Below the pieces are notes generated by a model, which made no database searches, had not been told where the DNA came from, and was given only the letters and a program-made list of their open reading frames with translations. Source: Siphonodentalium dalli (Eukaryota; Mollusca; Scaphopoda; Gadilida; Siphonodentaliidae). From it: 64,000 bases of DNA. The stretch spans positions 7,777,710-7,841,709 of the forward strand of contig CP136062.1 in the NCBI GenBank assembly GCA_032622095.1, read 5' to 3'. Positions 23,296 through 33,583 of the stretch are shown one piece after another; the stretch's first letter is position 1; each line of letters starts with the position of its first letter. The position numbers and the translations under genes are program-made.

Positions 23296-24131
23296 CAATA
23301 AAGAGCGTTTCGTTTTAATTTATCGTAACGCGGTAAAACTAAAAAAATCGGTTTATTGCTGTCGGATTTAATCAATTATAATCAAGTCATTCATTACCAA
23401 TATGATATGATAAGTTAATTTGTCTTGGTTATGAATCATGTATATATTAGGGCAATATGGTGTTTATATATATTTCGGAATATTGCTTCCCCTACCCCCA
23501 AACTATCTTGCCGACTGTCACTGATGAAATCACTGCGTTTATGCGTGGTTATTGGCCTATAAAATTAACACTCTAGCAATGCGTCTATTGAATATGCAGG
23601 TCAGAACTCGACCTCTATGTGTCAATTACGCATAACAATAGGATTATAAAATATATAAACGTTCGCCGTGGTTCGTTTAAACATCCAATCATATATAACA
23701 CTTTTTGTAGGAGGGATAATAATCCGGTTTAATATGTAAGCACATATACAAGCGTTCTTTATTCGCAATATATCGTAATAGTGAACGCTCTTTATTGCGT
23801 CAAGGTAAAGGGACTGGACTTAGAACAGTTGTCGTCGTGATTTTTTACTGATTACACCAATACAGGTCAATACATGTACACGAACTTCCGATATGCATGC
23901 TTAATATATCCTTCCAAGTCATAGCAATTTCCGCTTTATTAAACTCTTTTTATTCGTACCATATTAGGAAAACTCTTAACATGGAACGCTCTTTATTGAG
24001 CCATGGTGAAGGAAATGGGGAATCGACTTAGAATAGTTGTTATCGTGAATTATTCAACATACTCTCCACTTTAACTGCAATTGTATGTATTCGTAACCAT
24101 GACTGACTTGTCATATTAAACGCTCTTTATT
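23296..24131. repeat. Recurrent AACGCTCTTTATT motif in a tandem of about 135-200 bp
   Basis: The 13-mer AACGCTCTTTATT occurs at 23784, 23985 and 24119, with a variant at 23751 and an inverted copy at 23296-23310. The segments after 23784 and 23985 are alignable ('gacttagaa-agttgt-tcgtgaa'), so this is a small tandem repeat. Read on the minus strand each copy contains AATAAA, a polyadenylation signal. The one at 24119 falls directly after the stop of the THAP frame. Confidence 0.6.
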
Positions 24132-24291
24132 TGGTATACGTAATCGGTTTCTGATTTTGTGCAACGGGTTTCCCACAGAAATCCCGCCAAATGGCACGTA
24201 AACGAACATCGTTTGGAAATGAATACAGCATTATACCTAACTGAGAGTCACTAGACCGGTCACAGCCGAAAACACTGCATTTATATGGCAT
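24130..24291 (-). CDS. THAP zinc-finger first exon (partial gene)
   Basis: From Met at 24291 the minus strand reads MPYKCSVFGCDRSS, then SFPNDVRLRAIW, ending near NQKPITY. This is the N-terminal part of a THAP domain: Cys-x4-Cys, the invariant F-P and W, and the basic K-P before the usual second Cys and His. The final C-x2-H pair is missing. A GT in 'ATTAC|GTATAC' near 24140 could be the donor leading to it, as THAP domains are often split there. THAP domains bind DNA in host regulators and in P-element-like transposases; either origin is possible. No downstream exon was recognised, so this may be a pseudogene or a transposon relic. Confidence 0.6.
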
Positions 24292-25278
24292 TGTTACGAA
24301 TGAATGATTGTAAATACGGGACACTCGGGGCATATATACGGAAAATTAAAACAACATCGTGAACACGCGCCCGAATAGAGTTCACATGCCTGCTCGTGTT
24401 TTATAAGCTTTATTTTTGACACGAAAGAGTTACCTACCCCGCTCAATCGGCCTTCTATAGTTTGTTTTGGTCAAAACAATAACTTTTCAAACAGCGTTTA
24501 AGACAAATCACAAGTGAATATAACTCACCGCGCGATGAAAATTAACCATGTGTACACAATGCTATTGATATGCCCCGCAGTAATTCCATCACGTTCGCGC
24601 GCTGATGTCTATTGCGGATTTTCCATCGTCATATAGGTAGACACAATTAACTCCGACTCTGATTCCGTGTTTTTAATTAGTTTACCTCGCTTGACGTCAT
24701 GCGAGGTTTTGCGACGGAGATAGCCGACAACCGGTGGCGGTATTATTTATTTATTTCTCGGCTTATTTATTACGCGATTTTTATGGGACTTGGATTATTG
24801 TGATCACAATAGGGGTGGCTTTCCGATATAGTTTTGTTGTTTCATGAGCATTGTAATCCTTTAAGCGTTCTAACTGTTGTATTATCTAAACCTGACCCCC
24901 CTCCTAAGACTGGAAAATTTTCAATTGAAATTTTGACCAATTAAACAAAAATTCCCCAGTAATAATTGGTTGTAAAATCAAACAATGAGAACAATTTCAA
25001 CATGTATGTGGTGTACAATTTCCAACTGATGTTGTGTCAGGCATGACACTTCCAAGTGTCAAAATTTGTTTACCCCCCTGTCGCCACGTCCCTGTATCCA
25101 AGGCATAGTTAGGATACGTTGGTATTCAATATTGACATAGTTATTAATACATAGGCAGGGCACATTCGCCATAATCACCTTCGCAAACAGCCCAAATCGA
25201 TTTCTCTCCTTTTCAAACAAATATACCCGTCTTACCCACTTGTTTACTCTCTACTGCAGTTTCACATGTCTCGTCCAA
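24292..25278 (+). other. Spacer with a dispersed repeat copy, no gene
   Basis: From about 24895 to 25095 it matches, inverted, the repeat at 62470-62650, and resembles 38455-38640 in direct orientation. Shared phrases are 'ttcccc(c)a(a)taa', 'caattgaaattttgac', 'gtgtcaggcatgac' and 'cccctgtcgccacgtc'. The rest is not recognised. An ATTT run lies near 24740. Confidence 0.5.
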
Positions 25279-25327
25279 ACATTAACCCGCTTCTTCCCTT
25301 CGCGTTCAACATCTGTATTATCCACCT
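25279..25327. repeat. 49-bp donor segment of an inverted copy
   Basis: Its reverse complement appears at 25840-25888 with a single mismatch. See the paired entry there. Confidence 0.9.
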
Positions 25328-25381
25328 ATTCATTATCTACTTCAGTTTTACAACACTTCTCGTCCACGCCATCAACCAGCT

Positions 25382-27810
25382 TCTTCACTTTGTGTATCAG
25401 GTGTGTTTGCAGTTATGTCAGAGGGCAGCGGTGCACACTATATATAGTCTCCACAAATATTATTTATGTTGAGTGCTTCATTTCAGCCATATATGTTCTT
25501 TCTGTTTTCTTAGAATAATACATATTAAATATCCAATGCATGCTCACTCTCTACTGTGGTCTCAGGACATGTATATAGCTCTACACACTCTCGATTTACA
25601 TGATACACCATACCAATTTCCTCAACAACTGTCCTACCCGCACACACACTCTCTACTGCGCCAGTCTCCGGACATGACTCGTCAATACTCTTCATATCCA
25701 CCACTTTCATTAACAACTGTCTCACTCACCTGTTCAATCTCTAGTGACAACTAATCGTAGTATTTTGTATAACGGTTATTTGTGCATGTAAATGTACCAT
25801 TATCATGTTAACTTCGATATTTCTAAATCTTCTTAGACTAGGTGGATAATACAGATGTTGAACGCGAAGGGAAGAACCGGGTTAATGTGACAACTAATCG
25901 TAGTATTTTGTATAACGGTTATTTGTGCATGTAAATGTACCATTATCATGTTAACTTCGATATTTCTAAATCATTTTAGACTCCTCTACTAAATCTGAAA
26001 TAACTGGACACAATAAACAAATGCTCAACGAACGATTTCTAGCTATTATTACAATAGTATAATCCATGTAACACATTGCTGTCTATCGTGTTACTCGCAG
26101 TGTATTTTGTGTAGCGAATGCGCCATTTGATGCTTCTCATATATGTAGAAGATGTATGGTATATTATCATATATTTGTGTTCGTATCACAATAAGAGCAC
26201 GAAGTCGACAAAGGGACTTAAATCGATTTTATTCAAAACTAAGTGCGTTGTAGATAGCTATATCCTGTAACAATAGAAGTATTTCCCGTAACAAGATTTC
26301 AAATGATACAAGATCCCAGCAAATGGTGTGTCAAAAAAATATAACTTCTGCACTCAAAATCAATATTAATGAAACACCAAACAGTTTGCATGTAATTCCA
26401 CTTAAAATTCAGCCGCCTAAATTTCAAATAGTCTAATTTCAATGCGCTGTTTTTATTTCGAGTAACAACTGGTCATTCCTGTAATGGTTTTCTTCGTAAC
26501 AGTGGGAGACCGTTACGAGATATGTACTGGCTATCAAAAACAAACTATTTCAATGATCATCTCTCATAAAGTAGCAATCAATATGATTCAGAAACTCAGT
26601 AATGAATTAGAGATACTGAGGTCCCTGATTTTATCGAATAAATTGACGTGTTTGAACTATACGGTTCCGGGTGCACCTACCGGATACGAACTTTTTTTGC
26701 GACTGTTTCTGTGAATGCAAATATGCGCAAACTTTTGAAGATGTCATGTGTTCTCACTTTTATAATGCAAGTGATGTAATTTAGTCTTGACAGGGAGGGC
26801 CTATTATGTCACTTACATGTACAGGAGAGACTTTGATTTGAGGGACAAGATGTAACGAACACAAAATATGTGGAAATCTCGGAAAGTTTGGCCTGCGGTT
26901 CATTATAATTTAGAGTAATGACCATTATTCCATTATGCATGACACTTTTCATAATTATTGTGAACAATGTCAATAGACGGATGAGAAATTCAGCTATAAA
27001 GGTGGCAGGTATGGGTGAACATACCGATACACGACAGGTATACGGTGTATATTATATAGAACTCATTGTGGGTCATATATAAAATCATAATTTGTCAGCA
27101 TATATCTTGTCTGGAAGACGCCAGTGCCAAAGGGCAAGAATATGGGCCAAAATTGCTCTCTCAAATGGGACATTAAAATAACAGAACGATTAACTAATTG
27201 TGTATTGCTCGTCAAAAGCTGAAAATAGGCAAATTTTTCGGTAGGGTACCTTCACAAATAGTTTTACCATACACAGCTGTCACTAATTCCGGCAACGCCA
27301 AGAATAATTTATTTACCTTCCAGAAAACGTTGGCGGCTACAACTTGTTCTAACGAGGGGTAGGGGTATTCGACCACTTTTCGCATTTGGCCGCTCCACTA
27401 TAAAATATACAAATATGTTGTATGTTTCCCGTGCAACAGCCGAGCATTGTCATAACAGTTAGTGTCAATGTCCACTCTTTGGTAGGTTGCTCACCCAACC
27501 TCTTCGGTCCCATGTACCAAACAACAAACGAGAGGTTAACCTGCCGTTACCCGAGTATTCTGACATGTTAACATGACAAAATGACCAGGTTACATGGACA
27601 TGTTACCTCTTAATGAACCCAGTGATTTTTTGATGTTTTGAAAGTCGACTCTTCCCGTTCAATTGATGTTCATTCAAGCGTGCAGTCACTCAGCATATCA
27701 ATAGTCATACTTTATGTTGGTAACATAGAAGAACTTATCTTCCCACAGTTTCATGGAATTACGACTACCAACCACTTGTCACTGTAAGCACATTTCACGA
27801 CTAAAAAGCA
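25382..27810. repeat. Outer inverted repeat, right arm
   Basis: This is the inverse complement of 16229-16875 followed by 5375-8376. It lacks the MITE at 5515-5940, the insertion at 6045-6430, the 7461-7945 block and the 7.8-kb LINE-bearing block, so it keeps the pre-insertion state. It carries its own changes: an 86-bp direct duplication around an inverted 49-bp insert at 25744-25972, and expansion of a 125-bp unit at its outer edge. Confidence 0.85.
25744..25972. repeat. 86-bp direct duplication flanking a 49-bp inverted insert
   Basis: The 86-bp sequence at 25744-25829 (starting GTGACAACTAATCGTAG) is repeated identically or nearly so at 25887-25972. Between them, 25840-25888 is a one-mismatch reverse complement of 25279-25327, located about 0.5 kb upstream. 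The arrangement is what template switching during replication or repair leaves behind. Confidence 0.9.
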
Positions 27811-28345
27811 TTTTGAAACATTTTCTCAGAGAAAATATTTTGCCTGTTTTGGTAAATTAATGGGCCCAAAATATTGAGTTGCCCGTCACCAGTTGCCACT
27901 GTAACCACATTTCACGGCTACAATAATTTTTTTAAACACATTTTCGATAATTTATCAATCACTTTCGGTACAATAATGTCCCGAAAATATTGAGTTGCTC
28001 GTTTGCTTCCACTGTAACAGCGTTTCGCGCATACAAATATTTTGATAATAGATAATATTTTGCATGTTTCGGTGATTTAATTTCCCGAAAAAATCTAAAA
28101 TAAGTTGCTCGTTTCTTGCCACTATAATAACGTGTCACGGCTACACAGCATTTTTGAAATATGTTTTCTCAGAGAGAGATACTAGGTTGCCTGTTTCGGT
28201 AAATTAATGTTCCGAAAATATCGAGTTGCTCGTTTGTTACCACTGTAATAACTTTTAGCGGCCACACATCATTTTGGGAATGTATTCTCAAAGATAACAT
28301 GTTGCCTCTTTCGGTAAATTAATCTCCAGATAAAATAGAGTTTCT
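27770..28345. repeat. Tandem repeat of about 125 bp, about five units
   Basis: Units share 'gttgctcgtt-g-tgccactgtaa-aac-tttcacggctacac-cattttgaaa-attttctcag' and 'ttcggtaaattaat-tcccgaaaatattga'. One unit-like segment is present inverted at 5375-5450 in the left arm of the outer inverted repeat, so the array grew on the right side only, or shrank on the left. Confidence 0.8.
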
Positions 28346-29993
28346 TGAAAACATATTCTGTCTGCTATGGTAATTAATATCCCCAAAAATCGACAAAATG
28401 ACGACACTAAAGAAGTTTTCTTTCCAGGTGTTGTTGTAACATCATAAGTATGCTTGTATCATTTTGCAGGCAAAGAAAACTGCATACATTATTTTGACCG
28501 CGTTTATTGCCATATCGATTTTATTTGCCGTAATCTATCAATGTGTCTCATCGCATGAAACAGCCACGTGGCAAAACGTGTGACTTTGAATACATGTTTG
28601 ATCCGTCTGGAGTTCTGTTTAAAGTTCGATTTAGACATCGCTGATTAACTTGAATCTAGGAAGACAGGTTAAACTTAACTTCAGACAATCGTGATTATGA
28701 AAAAAAAAAAAACATCCGACACAAGTGATGGTTAAACATGAAATTTAAAAGTGAAATTTGAATTTGGCTTGGAGAGCGCGCTGGTTAAATTTGGCTACTG
28801 GCAGACTATACTATAGGTCCTATAGTTGAACAAGGATTTAGACAGAGTTCCGGTAAAATTGGTGTTTAAACATAGGTGTGGTTAAGCAGGCATCGGACAA
28901 ATTGATGATTATTCTTGTAGTTACACAAAGGGATAGCTCAGCTTTAGGATAAGCGGTATGGTAGTTCAATGTAGCTTCAAACTTGACGTTTTATCTGCAT
29001 ACAGTTAAGCGATTTTCTGGAAGTGTTGTCGCAAAATGTACTGAACCCCATCCACACTACATGGGCGCCCTGTCGCCTTCAGCCTCTAAAGATACCGCTG
29101 TTATACAATGTATACATGTGCGCTCTAATTATCCGTCTTTCCAAAGCCTGATATATTGTTACATTGCTATAGTTTTGTGTTTATACCTATTCTGTTAGGA
29201 GTGGATGAACATGTACGTTTTAGACCTATCATCCAATCCCTTGTACATTTTTTCAGTTAAAATATGGTTGATGGGACTCGATCAGTGCCGCTTCAGTAAT
29301 CAGAATCGAATAACTGCCCAAAAATGATGCTAACCACAGTCAACTATAGTATAAAATTGCCCGAAACCTTGAAATTATCGGTGGCGAAAAATAATACATT
29401 TCAAGCATCGTTATCTGAATACTATGAGATTTGATGGGTGAGTTCCTCAACTCGAATAAAAGATGTTTTACCCCCGAAGCCTGCGAAGCCAAGGAAATAG
29501 TCATTTGCGAGCATTAATTCTGATTATATGCACCTTTGAGCTAACTGTGTTCGTCCCTTCTTCTTCCTCCAATCAGACTTGAGCCAATCAAACGTGTCGC
29601 AATCTGGGTCTGTATAACGCTGATGTAAAACATTGAAATGCTGGGATTCCGTCATTTTGTTCGAGACTATATACCGAAGGCGTGACTGTCTCAGATTGGG
29701 ACATGTAAATAATCGCAGAATAGAAATACGTCGTTGTGAATTACGTGCACCACAAATTGAATATTATGCAGAGGCAGAAACGTTTAACATATATCGAGGG
29801 GCGGCATAAAGTGATGGAGGAGTGGAGAGAAACCTCCCCATGTAATAACTCCGACATGCAAAGGGTTCAGTCCATACTACTCTATTTACTGACACCATCG
29901 AAGGCGTAACTGCATGTTCTAGATTGGCATATAATCACACAACGAACTCAAACTAATGCTGTTTTGAATTACGATCCAGCCTTTTTTTTGTAG
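28346..29993 (+). other. End of GCNT intron 1
   Basis: Mostly unrecognised sequence. At 28467-28580, after an acceptor-like TTTTGCAG, an open frame encodes a hydrophobic run (YIILTAFIAISILFAVIY) and ends at a TGA; it may be an orphan membrane-anchor exon. At 29668-29745 and 29892-29972 there is an imperfect direct repeat ('cgaaggcgt-actg-...-agattggcat'). The last bases form the polypyrimidine tract and acceptor TTTTTTTTGTAG before exon 2. Confidence 0.4.
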
Positions 29994-30223
29994 AGATGCA
30001 AATATGGACAGATGGAATAAGACGGGCAATCCTCCGCATGGCATAACCCCAGTAAAGGGTGCCGTTCACATCGTCGCCAGCAGAGGATATGTCAATTACA
30101 TTTTACACAACAAAACGGCGCTAGATCTCCTAGAATGGGTGAAAAATACACATATTCCTGATGAAATATATTTCTCTACGCTGAACCACAACCCACACCT
30201 CGAAGTTCCAGGATCTTACAAAG
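29994..30223 (+). CDS. GCNT: GCNT-type beta-1,6-N-acetylglucosaminyltransferase, coding exon 2
   Basis: This exon encodes about residues 300-377 of the GT14 catalytic domain. It follows the acceptor TTTTTTTTGTAG|A and ends at the strong donor AAAG|GTGGGT. Its first base completes the Lys codon left by exon 1 (phase 2), and its last base starts the Gly codon completed by exon 3 (phase 1). Family motifs in order are PPHGI, GAVHIVASRGYVNYIL, LLEWVKNTHIPDE and VPGSYKG. Glu357 of PDE aligns with the Glu considered the catalytic base in mouse core 2 GlcNAc-transferase (established for that enzyme, inferred here). The position normally Gly-Ser-Ala-Tyr before VASR reads G-A-V-H, a mild departure. Confidence 0.9.
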
Positions 30224-31222
30224 GTGGGTATGAAGTAGTGAAGGCATGGTTTATTCGATATATATTGAAGACTAATCACATCACTATATGTTAAGTTGTT
30301 AACGCTACAAGGCGGTTTGCGCTTCAAAATACGCACATTCATATTCGGTTTTGAATTTTCTACGAACATTTCTACGAGCAGTATATGTCACTGAAAGACG
30401 CGCTGCAATCATAAAAAAATACATCTTTGAACACGATGTTTGGGTTCCAAAAAAAAACTAAAACAGCCATTTGCACGGCATGGCACAGAAAAGATGGTAG
30501 ATATAAAGATCCTTTGTTTGACTTATGTGCGAACATTTGAAAACAGCTGGAAAATAGCAGTCACCACTGTTCACCATGGCAATTAATTTTTCAGCGCATT
30601 TGAAGCCGGTATATCAATATTTCGTGTATGTGTAAACCTATTTATACCTCTTTCCAAATTACGTAACAACATTTGGAAGTTCAAATGAGTTATTTCCGTT
30701 TGTCGGGTTTGTGAAATGAGGCATGATTCCATTAACTGGATATATCATTGTCTATATATTTACATACTAAATACACAAAATTGCTTCGGCTTTTCCCATA
30801 TCATTACGACAGCCACACCCCTTTAGTCAATATGGTCCCGAACAAATAGCTGTATACATTGAATGCTATTTTAGGCAATGAATGCATACTCGCATTTGAT
30901 TTCGCGCAGTACTATTTATCGCGCACCAATGTGTGTGCGAATTTAAACGAAGGAGAAATCAGCTACGTTATTGAATTGTATGTACATACATTACAGATGC
31001 ATGGTTGGACTGAATATAGAGAATTTGATTGACATGCGGGCATTCATTCTATTGCAAAACAATTGTTCATATGTAAATCATGGTAATATATGTTCGATCT
31101 TGCGATACTTGTATGAAATACAAATATATATTCCTGTACGAAGGAATACGAAAACATATCTCCATTTCCACCAGCATGGAGTAACAACGTTGTCATGCAG
31201 TCTGAGTTAATTATTAGTTATT
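30224..31222 (+). other. Start of GCNT intron 2, nothing coding
   Basis: AT-rich sequence with short open frames only. The frame through exon 2 continues to 30294, but the family match stops at the donor. Confidence 0.4.
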
Positions 31223-31520
31223 AGGCGAATTAGGGTTGAACCCGGAACTAACTACAACACAAATGCCAAAGGTGCCATCATACATAGTAAGTCAATGTGT
31301 GCGACATACACACATTTTAGAGAACAATATTTGGGACAAGTAGCAAAATTTCCTTTTCCATGGCAACGAGGGGTGATTTTCACTGACTGTGAAAACTAGG
31401 TGTTAAATTGCGTGTGTGGCGAGAACCGTTTCAATTATTACAAATATTATGTTGGTTTATATGAACACCCATTGTTTCACCTCTTGGGAAGGTCAAGGTC
31501 ACATGTAAAGGTCAAGGTGA
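31223..31520. repeat. Inverted repeat left arm enclosing the second LINE
   Basis: This is the inverse of 39213-39537. The outer ends read AGGCGAATTAGGGTTGAACC on the left and its complement on the right. Shared internal phrases include 'atgcca', 'catggcaacgaggggtgatttt', 'aaattgcgtgtgtggcgag' and 'cctcttgggaaggt-aaggtca'. The arms enclose about 7.7 kb. No clear target duplication is seen. Confidence 0.85.
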
Positions 31521-32788
31521 TTGCAAACAAATGTGTTCTTTTTCCGATTCTATCATATAACTCCGACCCACTGGATTGTCAACCCAGCTATTTGAAGTAC
31601 TCGCAGCTACATGTGTATAGTCGGCCGCCTACGTGGTTGTTTGCATGTACTTCCTTAACGTTCATTTCATTGATTTCCATAACTATTTGTATTTCAGAGT
31701 GATTATATTTGACCATCTAACCACGCATCTTCTCAAAAAAAATTTGATGCAGTTCCAATTTGCTCGATGTTAATTTTCGTCGTGGTGGTCATTAATATAT
31801 ACAAAGGTAACTAAGGAACAATTAAGAACTGAAACAGTCACCAGATACAAGTCTTTTACGAAATATTTTGAATTCACGAAGTAGGGCTTCACGGTATCCA
31901 CCTTTACAATACGGACTACGATATTTGATGAAATATCGCGGTATGACTAAATACCGTCAAGAATAATTTCAAAACATTTTGCTAGTCAAGATCCTTCGGA
32001 ACATGCAGTACGCAATTCAATATTTGAGTGTGAATGTAGTGTCACGCCGACACACGCAAAGCAAATAGGACAACGCAATGCATGTCACTTGTACTCATAA
32101 CAATGTGTGGGGTCCTAATGACGTACGTGGCTTACGTAAACAATATCAAGCATTTAGTTCACAAATTTTATTTCATGACAAAGCATATTCAACGTGCTGA
32201 ACTTTGAACACTGAACTGACAAGTTTATCCGAACAAAGTACACCACTACAATACAATGAGTCTACAGTTTTGCCGCGAGAAACGATAACATATTAACATT
32301 ATCTGGCTTCAGACAAGAACGCGTCGGTGCAACAATCTGTCCGATCTTAGTGAATAAGCGCTCAGAAGGCACACTTGTGACACATTAAATTTATATACTG
32401 AGATATGTTCGCGCGAATTCGAACAATGTTGTATAGTTTGCATTTCGTAATTGTATGTATGGCCATCCTGGTTTAATTATTGCTGTGTGTGCACTAATTT
32501 GAGCTGCGTATTAGATGACGTACATCCATTGGGATTATCGTTGTATCACGCATGCATCGCGAAAATCCTCAAAATTATCGATAAGTAATACGTCGTAAAC
32601 GTTCACAAAAGATCATAACCGAGAACGTTTCGGTGATGCACTAAAAAGCACACCCATCAGAATTCAACGCACTTTCTTCTGATTTGCTCTGGGCGTCTTG
32701 TCTGGCTGGTTATCTTCTCGTATCGGTTCTAGTTTCGTCTCGCTGGTTCTCTTTCATATATCAAAAGCTGGAACTATGCTTTCAATAG
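31521..32788 (+). other. Interior of the inverted-repeat block, no gene
   Basis: Unrecognised. A stretch at 31900-31960 with 'aatatcgcggtatgactaaataccg' resembles the 'ccgcggtatgactaaataccg' phrase in the long direct repeats downstream. At 32700-32760, 'ctggttctctttca' and 'gtttcgtctcgctgg' recur from the start of those repeats. Confidence 0.4.
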
Positions 32789-33583
32789 AGTCGACTGTGG
32801 CGTTTCAGTTTTTCTTGCTGGTTATATTCTCATTTCGCTGGTTCTCGTTTCGTCTCGCTGGAGCTCTTTCATTACTTACATGTACAGGCACGCGTTATTG
32901 CCTCGTATATATTAAATGTGTTAACGTTTGCTGTCGTAAAACCGACTAAAAGAAGAAAATATAGCGTGCCGCGATATACCGACTATTCAAGTAATCCAAT
33001 ACGGACTACTCGGTATTAAAAATAAAACCGCGGTATGACTAAATACCGAAAACCCGCACGCAGCACGGTGCGCCAATTCAAAGTGCGCTATTTCAAAACT
33101 GAGCGAAAAATAGTACTGCGCGAATTAAAATAAAGTATAGGTACAGGCGATCTAGCCGAAAAATGGGGGTCACTAATGGCAACACAAATTACTTTTAGTT
33201 CACTGGATAGCTGAATATGTACTGCATTAGACTAGCAATATTTTAGGAAAATCCAATTGGGAAAATTTTATAAATTTGTGTTTCCATGGCAACGATGGAT
33301 AATAAATGGGTATTTGGTCATTTTACATTAAATATTGCGTATCGTGAATAATTTAATAACTACCCAACAGTTTACATTGGTTTATGAAAAGACTTGTAAT
33401 GGCCGACATTTCCACATATCCATGGTGACGTATACAAGTCAAGGTTGTTGTTAAAAATCAGGATTTTTATCATTTAGCAGTCATATTTTCGACTGTCCTT
33501 GTTACGATTTATTACAAATAGCGATCACCAACACTATTTTATAAACTCCGGAATTCAGGTTCCGTGGGAAGGTTCATTTGAAT
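32789..33583. repeat. Long direct repeat flanking the second LINE, left copy
   Basis: From 'agtcgactgtggcg' to 'aaggttcatttgaat' it matches 36724-37505 at roughly 97% by eye, with scattered substitutions and small indels. The two copies abut the LINE fragment exactly at its 5' and 3' ends, as target-site duplications do. Part of it (about 33190-33450) has a third, more diverged relative at 37690-37935. Confidence 0.92.

Noticed and set aside
24895..25095. Exon-like hydrophobic stretch
   Set aside because: It matches dispersed non-coding repeats elsewhere in the window.
27770..28345. CRISPR-like array
   Set aside because: Repeats are long and diverged without constant short spacers, in a eukaryotic intron. 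It is an ordinary tandem repeat.
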